A stretch of DNA of 64,000 nucleotides. Source: Paraburkholderia sp. BL10I2N1. GTDB taxonomy: Bacteria; Pseudomonadota; Gammaproteobacteria; Burkholderiales; Burkholderiaceae. The notes below the pieces were generated by a model, which did not search any database, was not told the DNA's origin, and worked only from the letters and a program-made list of their open reading frames with translations. The translations under genes were made by a program, and so were the position numbers. The stretch covers positions 434,001 through 498,000 of the forward strand of contig NZ_SNWA01000003.1 of the NCBI RefSeq assembly GCF_004361815.1, read 5' to 3'. Below are positions 8,177-16,262 of the stretch, one piece after another (position 1 is the first letter of the stretch; every line of letters starts with the position of its first letter).

Positions 8177-9436
8177 ATGAGCAACAAAAAAGATACGAAG
8201 AAGACCAGCAATTCAGACGACTCGTTCAACCCGACACGCCGGGAGGACGACGAAGTGCCGGGGAACGCACTTGAGCCTCAGACGGATCTGCCACCCACCT
8301 TTGCACACATCCCTTCCGGACAGGAACTAAGCGCCGCCGCACGCGAGTCTTTCGCCGGCGACCTGCCCGATTCGCTGATCCGTACCATCATCCAGGAGAG
8401 TGAAGAGGTTGCCCACTCGACTCGCAAGATCCTGCAGGAACACATGCGGATCGGTGGCAACTTTGCACACATCCTCACGAGCGTCCAGAACCATATGATC
8501 GGCACGCTTGGCGACAAACCAGCCGTGCGCACCCGCGCAAGCGAGCTCGTCTACAACTATCTGACGAAGGTCTTTCGTCGATCGAAATCATCGGTTCGCC
8601 TCTACATTCGCTGTTACCTCAAGTTCAGCAACAACAGTGGTGCGGTGCAGATGCTCTCGCACAGCGATATGGCACTACTGGTTGGCAATGACCTTGGGGA
8701 CGACGTCATCGACATGGTGATCGATGCCAAGACGAACGACCCCGATCTAAGCAAGCGCGATATCAAGAAACTCATCTCGGAATATCGCGACCAGTTGACC
8801 GAGAAGGACACGCGCATCGAGGCGGTGATGAATGAACTCACGAACGTGTCGAACAACCTCGACGAGGTGCAGCTTGAAAACAGGCGGCTGGTGGAAGAAC
8901 GCGAACGGCTTCAAAAGGATCTGACGCGCGACCGCGAGAACGCGCAGTCCACCGCCGTCGAACTCTCCAGCGTGAGCAAACAGATCAGTGTCCTGCAGCA
9001 GGAACTCGCCAACCGTGAGCGCGAACTTGATCAGGCCACGCGCGAACTGGTCTCGGCGGCAAGCAAGGTCCAGACGGAGAAGGTGCCCGTCCCCACCGTT
9101 CCGGAGCAGTACAGGAATCTTGAGGAAGCGGTCGAAGCCGTCTTGTCGAAGCTGAAGGAAGCGAGCGCACAGCTCGAACAGAAGCAGGCCGAACTGGCTG
9201 CGCTCGAGCAGAAACTGGATACGGAGAACGCCGCGATCGAGGCCAACGAGGTTCTGGAGAAGAAGGCCAGTGGCCTCATTCAGCTGTTCGGCTCGTTCGT
9301 TCAGGAATATCACAGCACCCAGCTCATGGTAACGGCAGACGGTTTCCCGGCTCGCTTCGTTTCGCTCTTCCAGGCCCTTGCGGATCTGGTCGGCAAATTC
9401 CACGGCGAACTGCTCGCCGTTACGCGCGCCGCGTAA
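8177..9436 (+). CDS. Large coiled-coil protein with N-terminal helical domain, unknown function
   Basis: 419 residues preceded by a purine-rich site. After a disordered polar N-terminus (1-50) there is a conserved-looking helical domain (about 65-200: SEEVAHSTRKILQEHMRIGG, YNYLTKVFRRSKSSVRLYIR, LSHSDMALLVGNDLG), a layout that suggests DNA binding. A long heptad coiled coil follows (about 200-370, with RDQLTEKDTRIEAVMNEL and QKQAELAALEQKL), then a hydrophobic helical C-terminus. The build resembles KfrA-type plasmid proteins, but I cannot assign it to that family. It is followed after 60 bases by the FlhD-FlhC-like activator, so the two are likely co-transcribed. Confidence 0.7.
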   Translation: MSNKKDTKKTSNSDDSFNPTRREDDEVPGNALEPQTDLPPTFAHIPSGQELSAAARESFAGDLPDSLIRTIIQESEEVAHSTRKILQEHMRIGGNFAHILTSVQNHMIGTLGDKPAVRTRASELVYNYLTKVFRRSKSSVRLYIRCYLKFSNNSGAVQMLSHSDMALLVGNDLGDDVIDMVIDAKTNDPDLSKRDIKKLISEYRDQLTEKDTRIEAVMNELTNVSNNLDEVQLENRRLVEERERLQKDLTRDRENAQSTAVELSSVSKQISVLQQELANRERELDQATRELVSAASKVQTEKVPVPTVPEQYRNLEEAVEAVLSKLKEASAQLEQKQAELAALEQKLDTENAAIEANEVLEKKASGLIQLFGSFVQEYHSTQLMVTADGFPARFVSLFQALADLVGKFHGELLAVTRAA

Positions 9437-9495
9437 TCGCAGGCCGCGGTACCGCGGGGGCGGCCGCTCCCCAAAAACACAATAAGAGAAAAAAG

Positions 9496-10698
9496 ATGGA
9501 AAAGACTGATGCTCGAGAAAGCTACCGTTCGGTGGAACGGCTTTATGTACCGCAATGGCTGACGGAACAGATCCAGGTAACGAACTTCGACCTGGTCGAC
9601 CAGATGAAGTGGATGCTGCAGCAGGACGGCCGTTTCAACGAAATCTTCAGCGTTGAACGCAAGGAAATTGAACACCTGAAACACAACCAGGGTTCGCTGC
9701 GCAATCTGCTCCGCACGCCGTTCCTGATGGTCGCACCGACCCTGCAGACGGTCGAGGACTGGCGCTGCTTCGTCGACGAAACGCCCACCACGATCGCTGT
9801 TGATGAATTACGGCGCAAGCTGCCGCCGCTCGACGCCCTGGGTCTGTACTCGGTCGAGCAGCACAACCGGATGTTCCTCGACCTCGTGACGAGCGTCATC
9901 CATATGAGCGTGCTGTGCGCCCCGCTGCTTGGCATCACCAGCGAACTGGCGCAATACCTCGCGTCGGTACCGGCCTACAAGCTGCGCCTCGCACTTGGAA
10001 AAATGCGAGGTCTGGCACTTTTTCGCTGGCGTTTTAACAGCCCGACGTTCTGGTATGAGTTCACGGCCAACGCATTAACCGACGAGATGATCGCTCACCA
10101 GATCATGTCGACCTCGCCGATCAAGACGGGCGAACTGTCCCGCAACGCGGGCTGGGGTGAATTGCGACTGCCGCGCGAAAAGAACGAGCTCTACGCTTCG
10201 GCGATGATGGCGCACGGCTACCGGGCCTCGAGCGCTTCGACGCTCTTTCGTCTGAACCAGAATGCGATGCGACAGCGCTTTTTCGAGATTCACGGCGTCA
10301 GTTCGCCGTGCGGAAACGTGCCCACCTCGCTTACGTGGTTCGTGGAAACACCGCACAACCGGCTCCATGCGACCGTCTACACGTGGCTGTATCGATCCGC
10401 GATCGCACGCGGCGCCAATGGGCCCGAGGCTCTGATCGCCACGAACGACATCTATGGGCGGCTCTTCGGCGGAAAGCAGCATATTTCGGCCGACCGCGGC
10501 TGCAACCTGACGCGTTACATGGCCGCCGACACGCGACTCACGATCGCGCCATGCCGCACTTGCAGCACTCACTACGTCGTGTCCAACAATGACACGAAGA
10601 TCGAGATGCACCACAGCTTCGCCTGCCCGGCCTGTACACAGCAACTTGTCCAGAAGAAGCGGGCCTCACGCAACCGGGTGATCCATGGCGACGACTGA
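9496..10698 (+). CDS. FlhD-FlhC-like fusion: putative master transcriptional activator
   Basis: 400 residues. Residues ~116-190 resemble FlhD (helical YSVEQHNRMFLDLVTSVIHM, then LLGITSELAQYLASVPAYKL, then LALFRWRF). Residues ~230-385 resemble FlhC: an HTH-like helix pair, the conserved HGVSSPCGNVPTSLTWFVE and NRLHATVYTWLYRS segments, then a zinc site C353-x2-C356 ... C377-x2-C380. FlhD and FlhC are normally separate proteins that form a hetero-complex activating sigma-70 promoters. Here both parts lie in one chain behind an extra ~115-residue N-terminal domain I do not recognise. FlhDC relatives on IncC plasmids and SXT/R391 elements (AcaCD, SetCD) switch on conjugation genes, so the likely target here is transfer rather than flagella. 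Recognition is by eye. Confidence 0.75.
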   Translation: MEKTDARESYRSVERLYVPQWLTEQIQVTNFDLVDQMKWMLQQDGRFNEIFSVERKEIEHLKHNQGSLRNLLRTPFLMVAPTLQTVEDWRCFVDETPTTIAVDELRRKLPPLDALGLYSVEQHNRMFLDLVTSVIHMSVLCAPLLGITSELAQYLASVPAYKLRLALGKMRGLALFRWRFNSPTFWYEFTANALTDEMIAHQIMSTSPIKTGELSRNAGWGELRLPREKNELYASAMMAHGYRASSASTLFRLNQNAMRQRFFEIHGVSSPCGNVPTSLTWFVETPHNRLHATVYTWLYRSAIARGANGPEALIATNDIYGRLFGGKQHISADRGCNLTRYMAADTRLTIAPCRTCSTHYVVSNNDTKIEMHHSFACPACTQQLVQKKRASRNRVIHGDD

Positions 10699-10861
10699 GT
10701 TGCGTGACCTGCCGGCGGGACTCGTCGTATTCAGTTCGGACGGTAGCGCGCAGTTCGGCTGGCGCAATCCTGAGACCGGGGAATTCTGCGCCGAGGCCGA
10801 TGGCAGTTTCATCGCGAACGTCGTTGGTGCGATCGAGTGGCAGGCTGACCGGGTTCATTGA
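10685..10861 (+). CDS. Small protein (58 aa), unknown function
   Basis: An ORF from the ATG at 10685 to the TGA at 10859-10861 overlaps the last 14 bases of the FlhD-FlhC-like gene. The product begins MATTELRDLPAGLVVFSS and is acidic, with two tryptophans (FGWRNPETGEF, IEWQADRVH). It looks like a small folded beta-rich protein. The next gene starts 12 bases after its stop, and the GAGG that serves that gene overlaps this stop. Overlap on one side and tight spacing on the other support a real operon member. No family was recognised. Confidence 0.5.
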   Translation: MATTELRDLPAGLVVFSSDGSAQFGWRNPETGEFCAEADGSFIANVVGAIEWQADRVH

Positions 10862-10872
10862 GGCAAACCGCC

Positions 10873-11241
10873 ATGGAAGACTTCGACTACCTCGCCCCTG
10901 ACAGTAACGCGGCATGGCTTGACGGCCGCGGAGATGGTCGCTTCGAACGCTATGAGAAGTTTTACCAGGCGGAGCGCGAGCAACAGGCCGAGCGCTTCGA
11001 TCTTGAGCGTTCCAACGAAGAATATGCGAAATGGAGGCGCGAGCAACCATCGCGTCTGTTGTCCACGTTAAGTGCGCCGTGGTTCGGGCGGGTCGCTGTG
11101 GCCTTCTTTAGCGTCTATATGGGCGTGGGAACCGTGCCGGCATTGGCCGGCGCGGCACCCTACGCCACTGGCGCAATGCTGATTGTCACCTTCGTAGGGT
11201 TGCGAGTCTTCCATTGGCGAGGTCGCAAGCAGCGGAGATGA
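10873..11241 (+). CDS. Membrane protein (122 aa), unknown function
   Basis: The ATG at 10873 has GAGG nine bases upstream; a TTG at 10858 in the same frame is less likely. The N-terminal half is charged and probably helical (AWLDGRGDGRFERYEKF, EREQQAERFDLERSNEEY). The C-terminal half carries two membrane segments (about residues 72-90 WFGRVAVAFFSVYMGVG and 95-113 GAAPYATGAMLIVTFVG) and a basic tail, so both ends should face the cytoplasm. It closes the plus-strand operon 8177-11241 and is followed by a terminator. Function is unknown. Confidence 0.6.
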   Translation: MEDFDYLAPDSNAAWLDGRGDGRFERYEKFYQAEREQQAERFDLERSNEEYAKWRREQPSRLLSTLSAPWFGRVAVAFFSVYMGVGTVPALAGAAPYATGAMLIVTFVGLRVFHWRGRKQRR

Positions 11242-11276
11242 GAGCTTTACTGCCGCCCGACAAGGCCGCAGACGAC

Positions 11277-11299
11277 CCGCCGTGAGGCGGCTTTTCTTT
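11277..11299 (+). terminator. Rho-independent terminator of the FlhD-FlhC-like operon
   Basis: Stem CCGCC (11277-11281), loop GTGA, stem GGCGG (11286-11290), followed by CTTTTCTTT. It lies 36 bases past the last gene of the operon. Confidence 0.75.
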
Positions 11300-11482
11300 A
11301 CGGGCTAAAGTCCTTACCAAGTCTTTCCGTTATCTCTAAAATGCCGCGTTCTGACGGCCGCAAGACAGCCTAACGACGAGAGGAGCATGCTGCGCAAGCA
11401 CACTTGACTTCCCGTGGCGCTCGATAAGATGGAATCAAGGTCGCGCAGAGGGCGCGTCCAACAACAACCGAAGGCAAAAAGA

Positions 11483-12463
11483 ATGAAGAACAGCAAGACC
11501 ACACTTACGGCCCTTGCGATCACTGCGGCGCTCGCACTTTCCGCTTGCGGCGGCGGAGGCGGAAGCAGTTCGGACGCCTCTGCTGCTTCTAGCCCCCCCA
11601 GCCAGACCGCCACGAGCGCGAACGTTTCGACACCTCAGTATGCAGCCGCGAGCGCCCAACTGGCGGTCTTCAATCTGCTTAACCAGCAGCGTCAGCAGTG
11701 TGGTTTCCCGGCACTCACGGAAAACACCACCCTTGACCAGGCTGCGCAGGCGCACGCGGCGTACATGGGCCAGAATGGTGCCCAAATCACAGACACGGAA
11801 GTGTCCGGTAATCCCGGATTTACGGGGGTCACCTACGCTGATCGCGCAGTACATTTTGGCTACCCGCAGAGCACGTACATTGGCGGCGTAAGCGGTGGGT
11901 ACTATACGAACGCGACGCTCACGGCAACCGCGTACGGACAACAGCTCGCCTACGGCTGGTTGTCGGGCGTGTATCACATCGCTGTTGGTGCGTGGCCGAT
12001 AACCACCATCGGCATTGGCTGGAACCAGACTACCTTCAACGGTTTTCCGGTGATCCAGTCGACGTTGACCATCGCGAATCTTCAGGCAATGACAACCACC
12101 GCGCCGCTGACGTTTCCCTGCCAGGGCACCACGGGCGTTGCATACTCGGCAGGTGGCGAGACGCCGACTCCGCCCAACACCTCGGGCAATTGGGGGACTC
12201 CGGTGGCCGTGGCAGGTAATCCGACTGACACGATCCGGCTCCTGTCGGGCACGATGACTGACACGTCAAGCAATGTCATCACCCTGAAATTGCTTGACTC
12301 GGCCAACGACCCGAACAAGCTGCTTCCGACCTTCGAAGGCGTCGCTTACCCCGCGACGCCATTGTCGCCCAACGCGACGTATTCTGTGTCGATCACGGGG
12401 ACCGTCAACGGAATACCGTTCTCGCGCAGCTTTACCTTCACGACGGGGAACATCGTCGGCTGA
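11483..12463 (+). CDS. CAP/SCP-domain lipoprotein
   Basis: 326 residues from the ATG at 11483, with an AAGG site. The N-terminus is a lipoprotein signal: KNSKTT, then a hydrophobic core (LTALAITAALAL), then lipobox LSAC with the cysteine at about residue 22, followed by a Gly/Ser-rich tether. Residues ~55-215 form a CAP (SCP/PR-1-like) domain: FNLLNQQRQQCGFPALTENT, AAQAHAAYMGQNG, and a late GIGWNQTTFNGFPVIQS strand. A C-terminal beta domain (about 225-326) looks Ig-like. It should be anchored in the outer membrane. It lies between the activator operon and the convergent pilus operon, and could be a surface or mating-related protein. The strong terminator downstream isolates it. Confidence 0.75.
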   Translation: MKNSKTTLTALAITAALALSACGGGGGSSSDASAASSPPSQTATSANVSTPQYAAASAQLAVFNLLNQQRQQCGFPALTENTTLDQAAQAHAAYMGQNGAQITDTEVSGNPGFTGVTYADRAVHFGYPQSTYIGGVSGGYYTNATLTATAYGQQLAYGWLSGVYHIAVGAWPITTIGIGWNQTTFNGFPVIQSTLTIANLQAMTTTAPLTFPCQGTTGVAYSAGGETPTPPNTSGNWGTPVAVAGNPTDTIRLLSGTMTDTSSNVITLKLLDSANDPNKLLPTFEGVAYPATPLSPNATYSVSITGTVNGIPFSRSFTFTTGNIVG

Positions 12464-12479
12464 CCAAGCGACAACTGAC

Positions 12480-12509
12480 AAAAAAGCGCCCGCCGGGCGC
12501 TTTTTTTTA
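12480..12509. terminator. Bidirectional terminator between CAP lipoprotein and pilus operon
   Basis: The symmetrical sequence runs from an A-run (12480-12486) through GCGCCCG-CCGGGCGC to a T-run (12502-12509), so it can serve transcription from both directions. It sits 17 bases past the CAP gene stop; the convergent pilus operon ends at 12634. Confidence 0.85.
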
Positions 12510-12633
12510 GCGAGCCTTGGATAGGAACGGGCCTCGCACTCCAATAGATCGTGTACTAGCTAGGTGAGTAGTCGTTGATCGACCTATTCTCGACAAGGAG
12601 CGTCGAGGCAGGTCGAAACTCCCACTTTCTCGC

Positions 12634-13299
12634 CTAACTGTGGCACGGGTTCGACGGAATAAATATCGTAACGGAAGCCGATTGCCCACCCACTGTGGCC
12701 GTTATCGGGAAATACTCACCCGTAGAGCCTGGAACGCAGTACGGGCCTATCCAACTGACCTTGGCGGTGCCGTCGGATACGGTGTTGAAAGTAAACTGCG
12801 GGTTTGCCGCGCCGGTGTTGTAATCCAAAATGCCCAGATAGCTGGTGAACTTGACGGGCACGCCCCCGGCCAGAACCCCATTGGCCCAAACGGTCGCTAC
12901 CGCATAGCCGTCTGAGTCATCCGTGCTCGCAGCATAGAGCGTTAGGGAGTACGTAGGCGCTGGTGGAGTGTTCGGTTGGCACCCCAAGCCGACCCAGTTC
13001 ACCCCGTTCCACGACGGCGCGACGATCTGCGAGTAGCCGGGAAGACATACAGGCGGAGCCTGATAGTTGCATGACGGCGCGGACCACTGAGCGCCTTGCC
13101 AGGTCGCTGTCGCTACAGTCGTCCACCCTGCCCCGCTCGAACATTGCGGCTGCGGTATCGGCGCGAGCGAAACCGGCGTCGTGCAAGACGAATCCTGATA
13201 GCCTGGAGAGCAACGCACGGGCGTTGCCGAGAGCGATTGCTCCATCAGCAGCACGCAAATGATCAGTGGCCATCGCTGAATATTATTCCTTGAACTCAC
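12634..13299 (-). CDS. Exported Cys-rich protein with Ig-like (Big-1-like) domain, possible pilus-tip adhesin
   Basis: 221 residues from a GTG at 13299 with GAGAGGA upstream; the longer ATG start at 13410 would run deep into the preceding gene. The N-terminus has a signal-like hydrophobic stretch (RWPLIICVLLMEQSLSATP). Residues ~25-110 hold eight or more cysteines and tryptophan-rich repeats (GAGWTTVATATWQGAQWSAP, APSWNGVNWVGLGC). Residues ~115-220 look like a bacterial Ig-like fold (VWANGVLAGGVPVKF, NTVSDGTAKVSWIG). It is the last gene of the pilus operon, 17 bases past the PilV-like stop. In thin-pilus systems the tip protein decides recipient contact, so an adhesin role is plausible but inferred. 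Confidence 0.6.
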   Translation of the reverse strand: MSSRNNIQRWPLIICVLLMEQSLSATPVRCSPGYQDSSCTTPVSLAPIPQPQCSSGAGWTTVATATWQGAQWSAPSCNYQAPPVCLPGYSQIVAPSWNGVNWVGLGCQPNTPPAPTYSLTLYAASTDDSDGYAVATVWANGVLAGGVPVKFTSYLGILDYNTGAANPQFTFNTVSDGTAKVSWIGPYCVPGSTGEYFPITATVGGQSASVTIFIPSNPCHS

Positions 13300-13315
13300 T
13301 TTGTTCCTCTCCGTG

Positions 13316-14518
13316 TCAATACGAGCAATAGGTCGACACCACGCCCTTGGCCCCGGCGATCGGCACACCGCTCCCATCCACGATGCTGATGGTCCACGGG
13401 CCAGTACCACCGACTGGCCCGAAATTCACAGCGGTGGTCGGATCCACCGAAAACACCTGGGGCGTCAGTTCAATCTGCGCAAGCCCGCCTGAGGGACACG
13501 TCGGTGCGGGCACAACGGAGCCGTTCGCCACATTCCAGTACGCCATCCGGAGAATCGGACCGCCAATCGGCAGCCAGACACCGAACTGACACGAGAGATA
13601 CTGTCCCGAACCATCGCTATTCGCGGCTATGCCGGTACCGGAACAAGCCGAGCGCGGCACGGCGAGGTTGCCCGCAGTCAACGTTCCAGTCACGGTTGCG
13701 TTGCCGTGAACGGTCTCCGCTCCCGTGTCGATCGGTGCCGGCGCGCCACCAGCCGCGTTCTGCACGTACAGCGTCGACGGCGTACGGATCGCGTTACTCA
13801 CGTCCGCGTTCGATGCCGCAAGCGTTGGCGCGGCTATTGTGCCTTCCGCGTCGATATCGTGAACGTTATGCAGACTGACGTGATTGACGTTCTGGTCACC
13901 GGTCCATGTGAGCGTCCCGTCGCGCCGGATGTAGACGGAGTTGCCGTCCGAGGTCGGACCGTTCGTTGCGAGAATCGCCGCCGCCGGCGAACCGGGAAGC
14001 GGATTCGTGGCGGTCCACGCGCCATTCAGGCCCGTGATCGTTCCGGAGTTCTGCACCTTCGAGAAGCCGAACGAGTTCCCGCCCGCCTGGGCGATCTTCG
14101 CCGCTCCGGTGACGTCGGGCTGCCCGTTTCGCGTCAGCGGCTTCGACGGATACATGACGTAAGTCACGTGACAATCGCCGTTGCTCACCGAGCATCCGGC
14201 CGGACCCACGGTCATCTGGATCACGTAGATGCCGCCCCAGAACGGCCCGTTCGCGTGAGGTTGTTTCAGGTTTCCGGCTGTGAAAAGCTGATCGAGCGTC
14301 GGCGGTGTAACCGTCGTTGGCCCAGGTGCCACATACTGCGCGAGCAGGCTCGCATAGTTGTTCGTAACCCAGTCACCGAGTGCGGTGTTGATGACGACCT
14401 CGTTCTGGCCTTCCGCCGCGAGCAGTGTGTTCCGCCGCTTGGCGCCATCCTCCTTGATCGTCTGCAGCGTGAGCAGCGCCGAGGCCACTAGCACGATCAC
14501 CATCTCGATGATGCTCAT
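13316..14518 (-). CDS. pilV: PilV-like minor pilin / tip protein, apparently without a leader peptide
   Basis: 400 residues starting nine bases after the pilS stop, with AAGG upstream. The first residues, MSIIEMVIVLVASALLTLQT, look like the mature N-terminus of a type IV pilin (glutamate at position 5), but no leader or cleavable glycine precedes them: an in-frame stop lies just upstream. The rest is large and beta-rich, rich in Gly/Thr/Asn, with repeated TGTLTAGN-type segments like the tip-adhesin part of IncI-type PilV. No shufflon repeats were found at its 3' end. Position after pilS supports the assignment. The missing leader may mean a non-standard start or a real change in export. Confidence 0.7.
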   Translation of the reverse strand: MSIIEMVIVLVASALLTLQTIKEDGAKRRNTLLAAEGQNEVVINTALGDWVTNNYASLLAQYVAPGPTTVTPPTLDQLFTAGNLKQPHANGPFWGGIYVIQMTVGPAGCSVSNGDCHVTYVMYPSKPLTRNGQPDVTGAAKIAQAGGNSFGFSKVQNSGTITGLNGAWTATNPLPGSPAAAILATNGPTSDGNSVYIRRDGTLTWTGDQNVNHVSLHNVHDIDAEGTIAAPTLAASNADVSNAIRTPSTLYVQNAAGGAPAPIDTGAETVHGNATVTGTLTAGNLAVPRSACSGTGIAANSDGSGQYLSCQFGVWLPIGGPILRMAYWNVANGSVVPAPTCPSGGLAQIELTPQVFSVDPTTAVNFGPVGGTGPWTISIVDGSGVPIAGAKGVVSTYCSY

Positions 14519-14527
14519 GCGATGCCC

Positions 14528-15121
14528 TTAGTTGTTGTGGGTCGCGTACATTGCGATACTTGCCGTCGCACCGGCCGAGTTGCACGCCTGGCCCGCGGTG
14601 CTGCTGTTGAACGTGGTCGACGGACCCGCAACAGTGGTGCTATTGATCTGGACCATCGTGTAAGCGCCTGCGACCGCGCCCGCCGACAGCGAGCAGACCG
14701 TGGCCGGTACTGGGTACGTCAGTACAATCGCATCATCGGTGGTCGAGACTGTCCCGGGCGAGGCGGCCACCGCCCCGCCGAAGATGCCGGTCAGCGTGCC
14801 TGCGGTTGTGTTCACGCGCGAGCCGGCGGCGTCGAAGGCGTGATTCTGTGCGAGCGTCTGCAGCGACTCGCTAGAGAAATCGGTGTCGCTCGACGTCGCA
14901 TCCTGAATGCCGCTGCGGAAAAGTTGTGCTTCGCTCTTGAACTGGTACGCGTGAATGCGATCCATGACGTAGCCGCGACCTGCGTAGACGGCGAGGGCGA
15001 TCAGTGCAGCGCCCGCCATCACGCCTGCTGCCTCGATCATCGACAGTTCGCCCGACTGACGGCGGCGACGCGCCATCCGGAGAAACGTAGTCGTGTTGCG
15101 AATCAGGGTGGTGTTATTCAT
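14528..15121 (-). CDS. pilS: Major type IVb pilin PilS
   Basis: 197 residues from the ATG at 15121 with GAGGA upstream. A basic leader of about 26 residues (MARRRRQSG) is followed by the hydrophobic helix LSMIEAAGVMAGAALIALAV. Cleavage after the glycine would give a type IVb prepilin with a long leader. The globular part is small and Thr/Ser/Ala-rich, with two cysteines near residues 161 and 186 that could form the usual C-terminal disulfide loop. It would polymerise into the thin pilus used to bring mating cells together. A prepilin peptidase is needed to mature it and none is visible in the window. Confidence 0.85.
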   Translation of the reverse strand: MNNTTLIRNTTTFLRMARRRRQSGELSMIEAAGVMAGAALIALAVYAGRGYVMDRIHAYQFKSEAQLFRSGIQDATSSDTDFSSESLQTLAQNHAFDAAGSRVNTTAGTLTGIFGGAVAASPGTVSTTDDAIVLTYPVPATVCSLSAGAVAGAYTMVQINSTTVAGPSTTFNSSTAGQACNSAGATASIAMYATHNN

Positions 15122-15128
15122 GGTGTCC

Positions 15129-16262
15129 TCAATAGGAACTTTCGGATGGAATGCCGGACGTTTCAAAGCTGGCGGCGCCCGTTGCGATGTAGGATCCAAG
15201 GCCAACCGTCAGGAAGAAGGCGGTCGCGATGCCAAGCAGCACGTAGTGCGTGACCTTCGCATTGCGGCGCACCGACTCAACCACGCGCGACAATGAGTTG
15301 CTGCCGAGATCCTTGATGGCCTGTACGAACTGGTCGCGGCCAGCCGCGTCGGTGATCTTGTCGATCACCTCTTCAGAGAAGATGCCGGTGTCAAGCGCAC
15401 GCATCTGTTGGTCCGGATGGACGGTCAGCCGCCGGCTCATGCGGTTCAGGTGCCAGCGCAGCCACGGGTCCGCGGTCTTCGTCAGGCGATCGAGCGCCGC
15501 GCGCAGTGTCAGATTCGAGTCGAACAGCCCGGCGAGCGACACGATCAGCAATGCAGCTCGAAGGTCGCGGCGATTGCGCCACATGAGGGGCGCGTTGTCG
15601 GCCTTGTTGCGCAGGTCGCCCGTCCAGCGCTTGAGCGTGTAGAAATAGCCGGCCACGAGACCGACGACGATTGTGCTGGTCAGCCACCAGTAGTTCGCGC
15701 AGAACGTGTCGATCGCGTACAGAACCTGACCTGCCGGATGCCACTGGTCGAGCGGCCTGGTCTCCAGTACCTGGGGGAATACCTGCGCTCCGAACAGCAC
15801 GGCGAAACCGTACATATAGACGAGCAGGAACACCGGATACACCATCTGCATCGACGTCGTCGTAGCGAGGATGCTTTTCGCGTTGGCTGCCATTTCTGCG
15901 AGTTCGAGGCCGCGCACAGCCGCGTCTTTCTGGGTCGATGAGCCAGCAAGCTCAAGCAACGCATACTCGTCGGAGGGGATAAACGGCCTGATTGCCGCCG
16001 CGAAATCATCGCCAGCCTGCATGCGCCGCGTGATTGCCTGAAACACCGGCCACACCAGCCGCTTGCGCGACTGATAGCGCGTCTCGAAGGTCGACAGACG
16101 CTCCAAGAGCGTGTCACGGTTGCGCAGGCCCTTGGTGGCCACATCCATCCGCGTTTCGCTATAGAACACTTCACGCATTCTGCGGAAGCGCCACGTTGCA
16201 ACGCGCATGCGTTCCTTCTGCGGCAGCGCCATGAAGACCGAATACACGAGCGAGCGGATCAA
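15129..16262 (-). CDS. pilR: PilR, GspF/TadB-type inner-membrane platform protein
   Basis: 377 residues. The start is a TTG overlapping the pilQ stop (TTGA) with GGGAGG eight bases upstream. Three hydrophobic segments stand out (about residues 147-170 MQMVYPVFLLVYMYGFAVLFG, 192-214 YWWLTSTIVVGLVAGYFYTL, and 345-365 VLLGIATAFFLTVGLGSYIA), with two cytoplasmic T2SF-like helical domains before and between them. It would sit in the inner membrane and transmit work from the PilQ ATPase to pilin assembly. Its order after PilQ and before PilS matches IncI-type pil operons. Confidence 0.85.
   Translation of the reverse strand: MIRSLVYSVFMALPQKERMRVATWRFRRMREVFYSETRMDVATKGLRNRDTLLERLSTFETRYQSRKRLVWPVFQAITRRMQAGDDFAAAIRPFIPSDEYALLELAGSSTQKDAAVRGLELAEMAANAKSILATTTSMQMVYPVFLLVYMYGFAVLFGAQVFPQVLETRPLDQWHPAGQVLYAIDTFCANYWWLTSTIVVGLVAGYFYTLKRWTGDLRNKADNAPLMWRNRRDLRAALLIVSLAGLFDSNLTLRAALDRLTKTADPWLRWHLNRMSRRLTVHPDQQMRALDTGIFSEEVIDKITDAAGRDQFVQAIKDLGSNSLSRVVESVRRNAKVTHYVLLGIATAFFLTVGLGSYIATGAASFETSGIPSESSY

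Noticed and set aside
12634..14518. Shufflon at the 3' end of pilV
   Set aside because: No inverted copies of alternative C-terminal segments or 19-bp sfx-type repeats, and no shufflon recombinase next to the gene. The only recombinase, at 40550, is dead.
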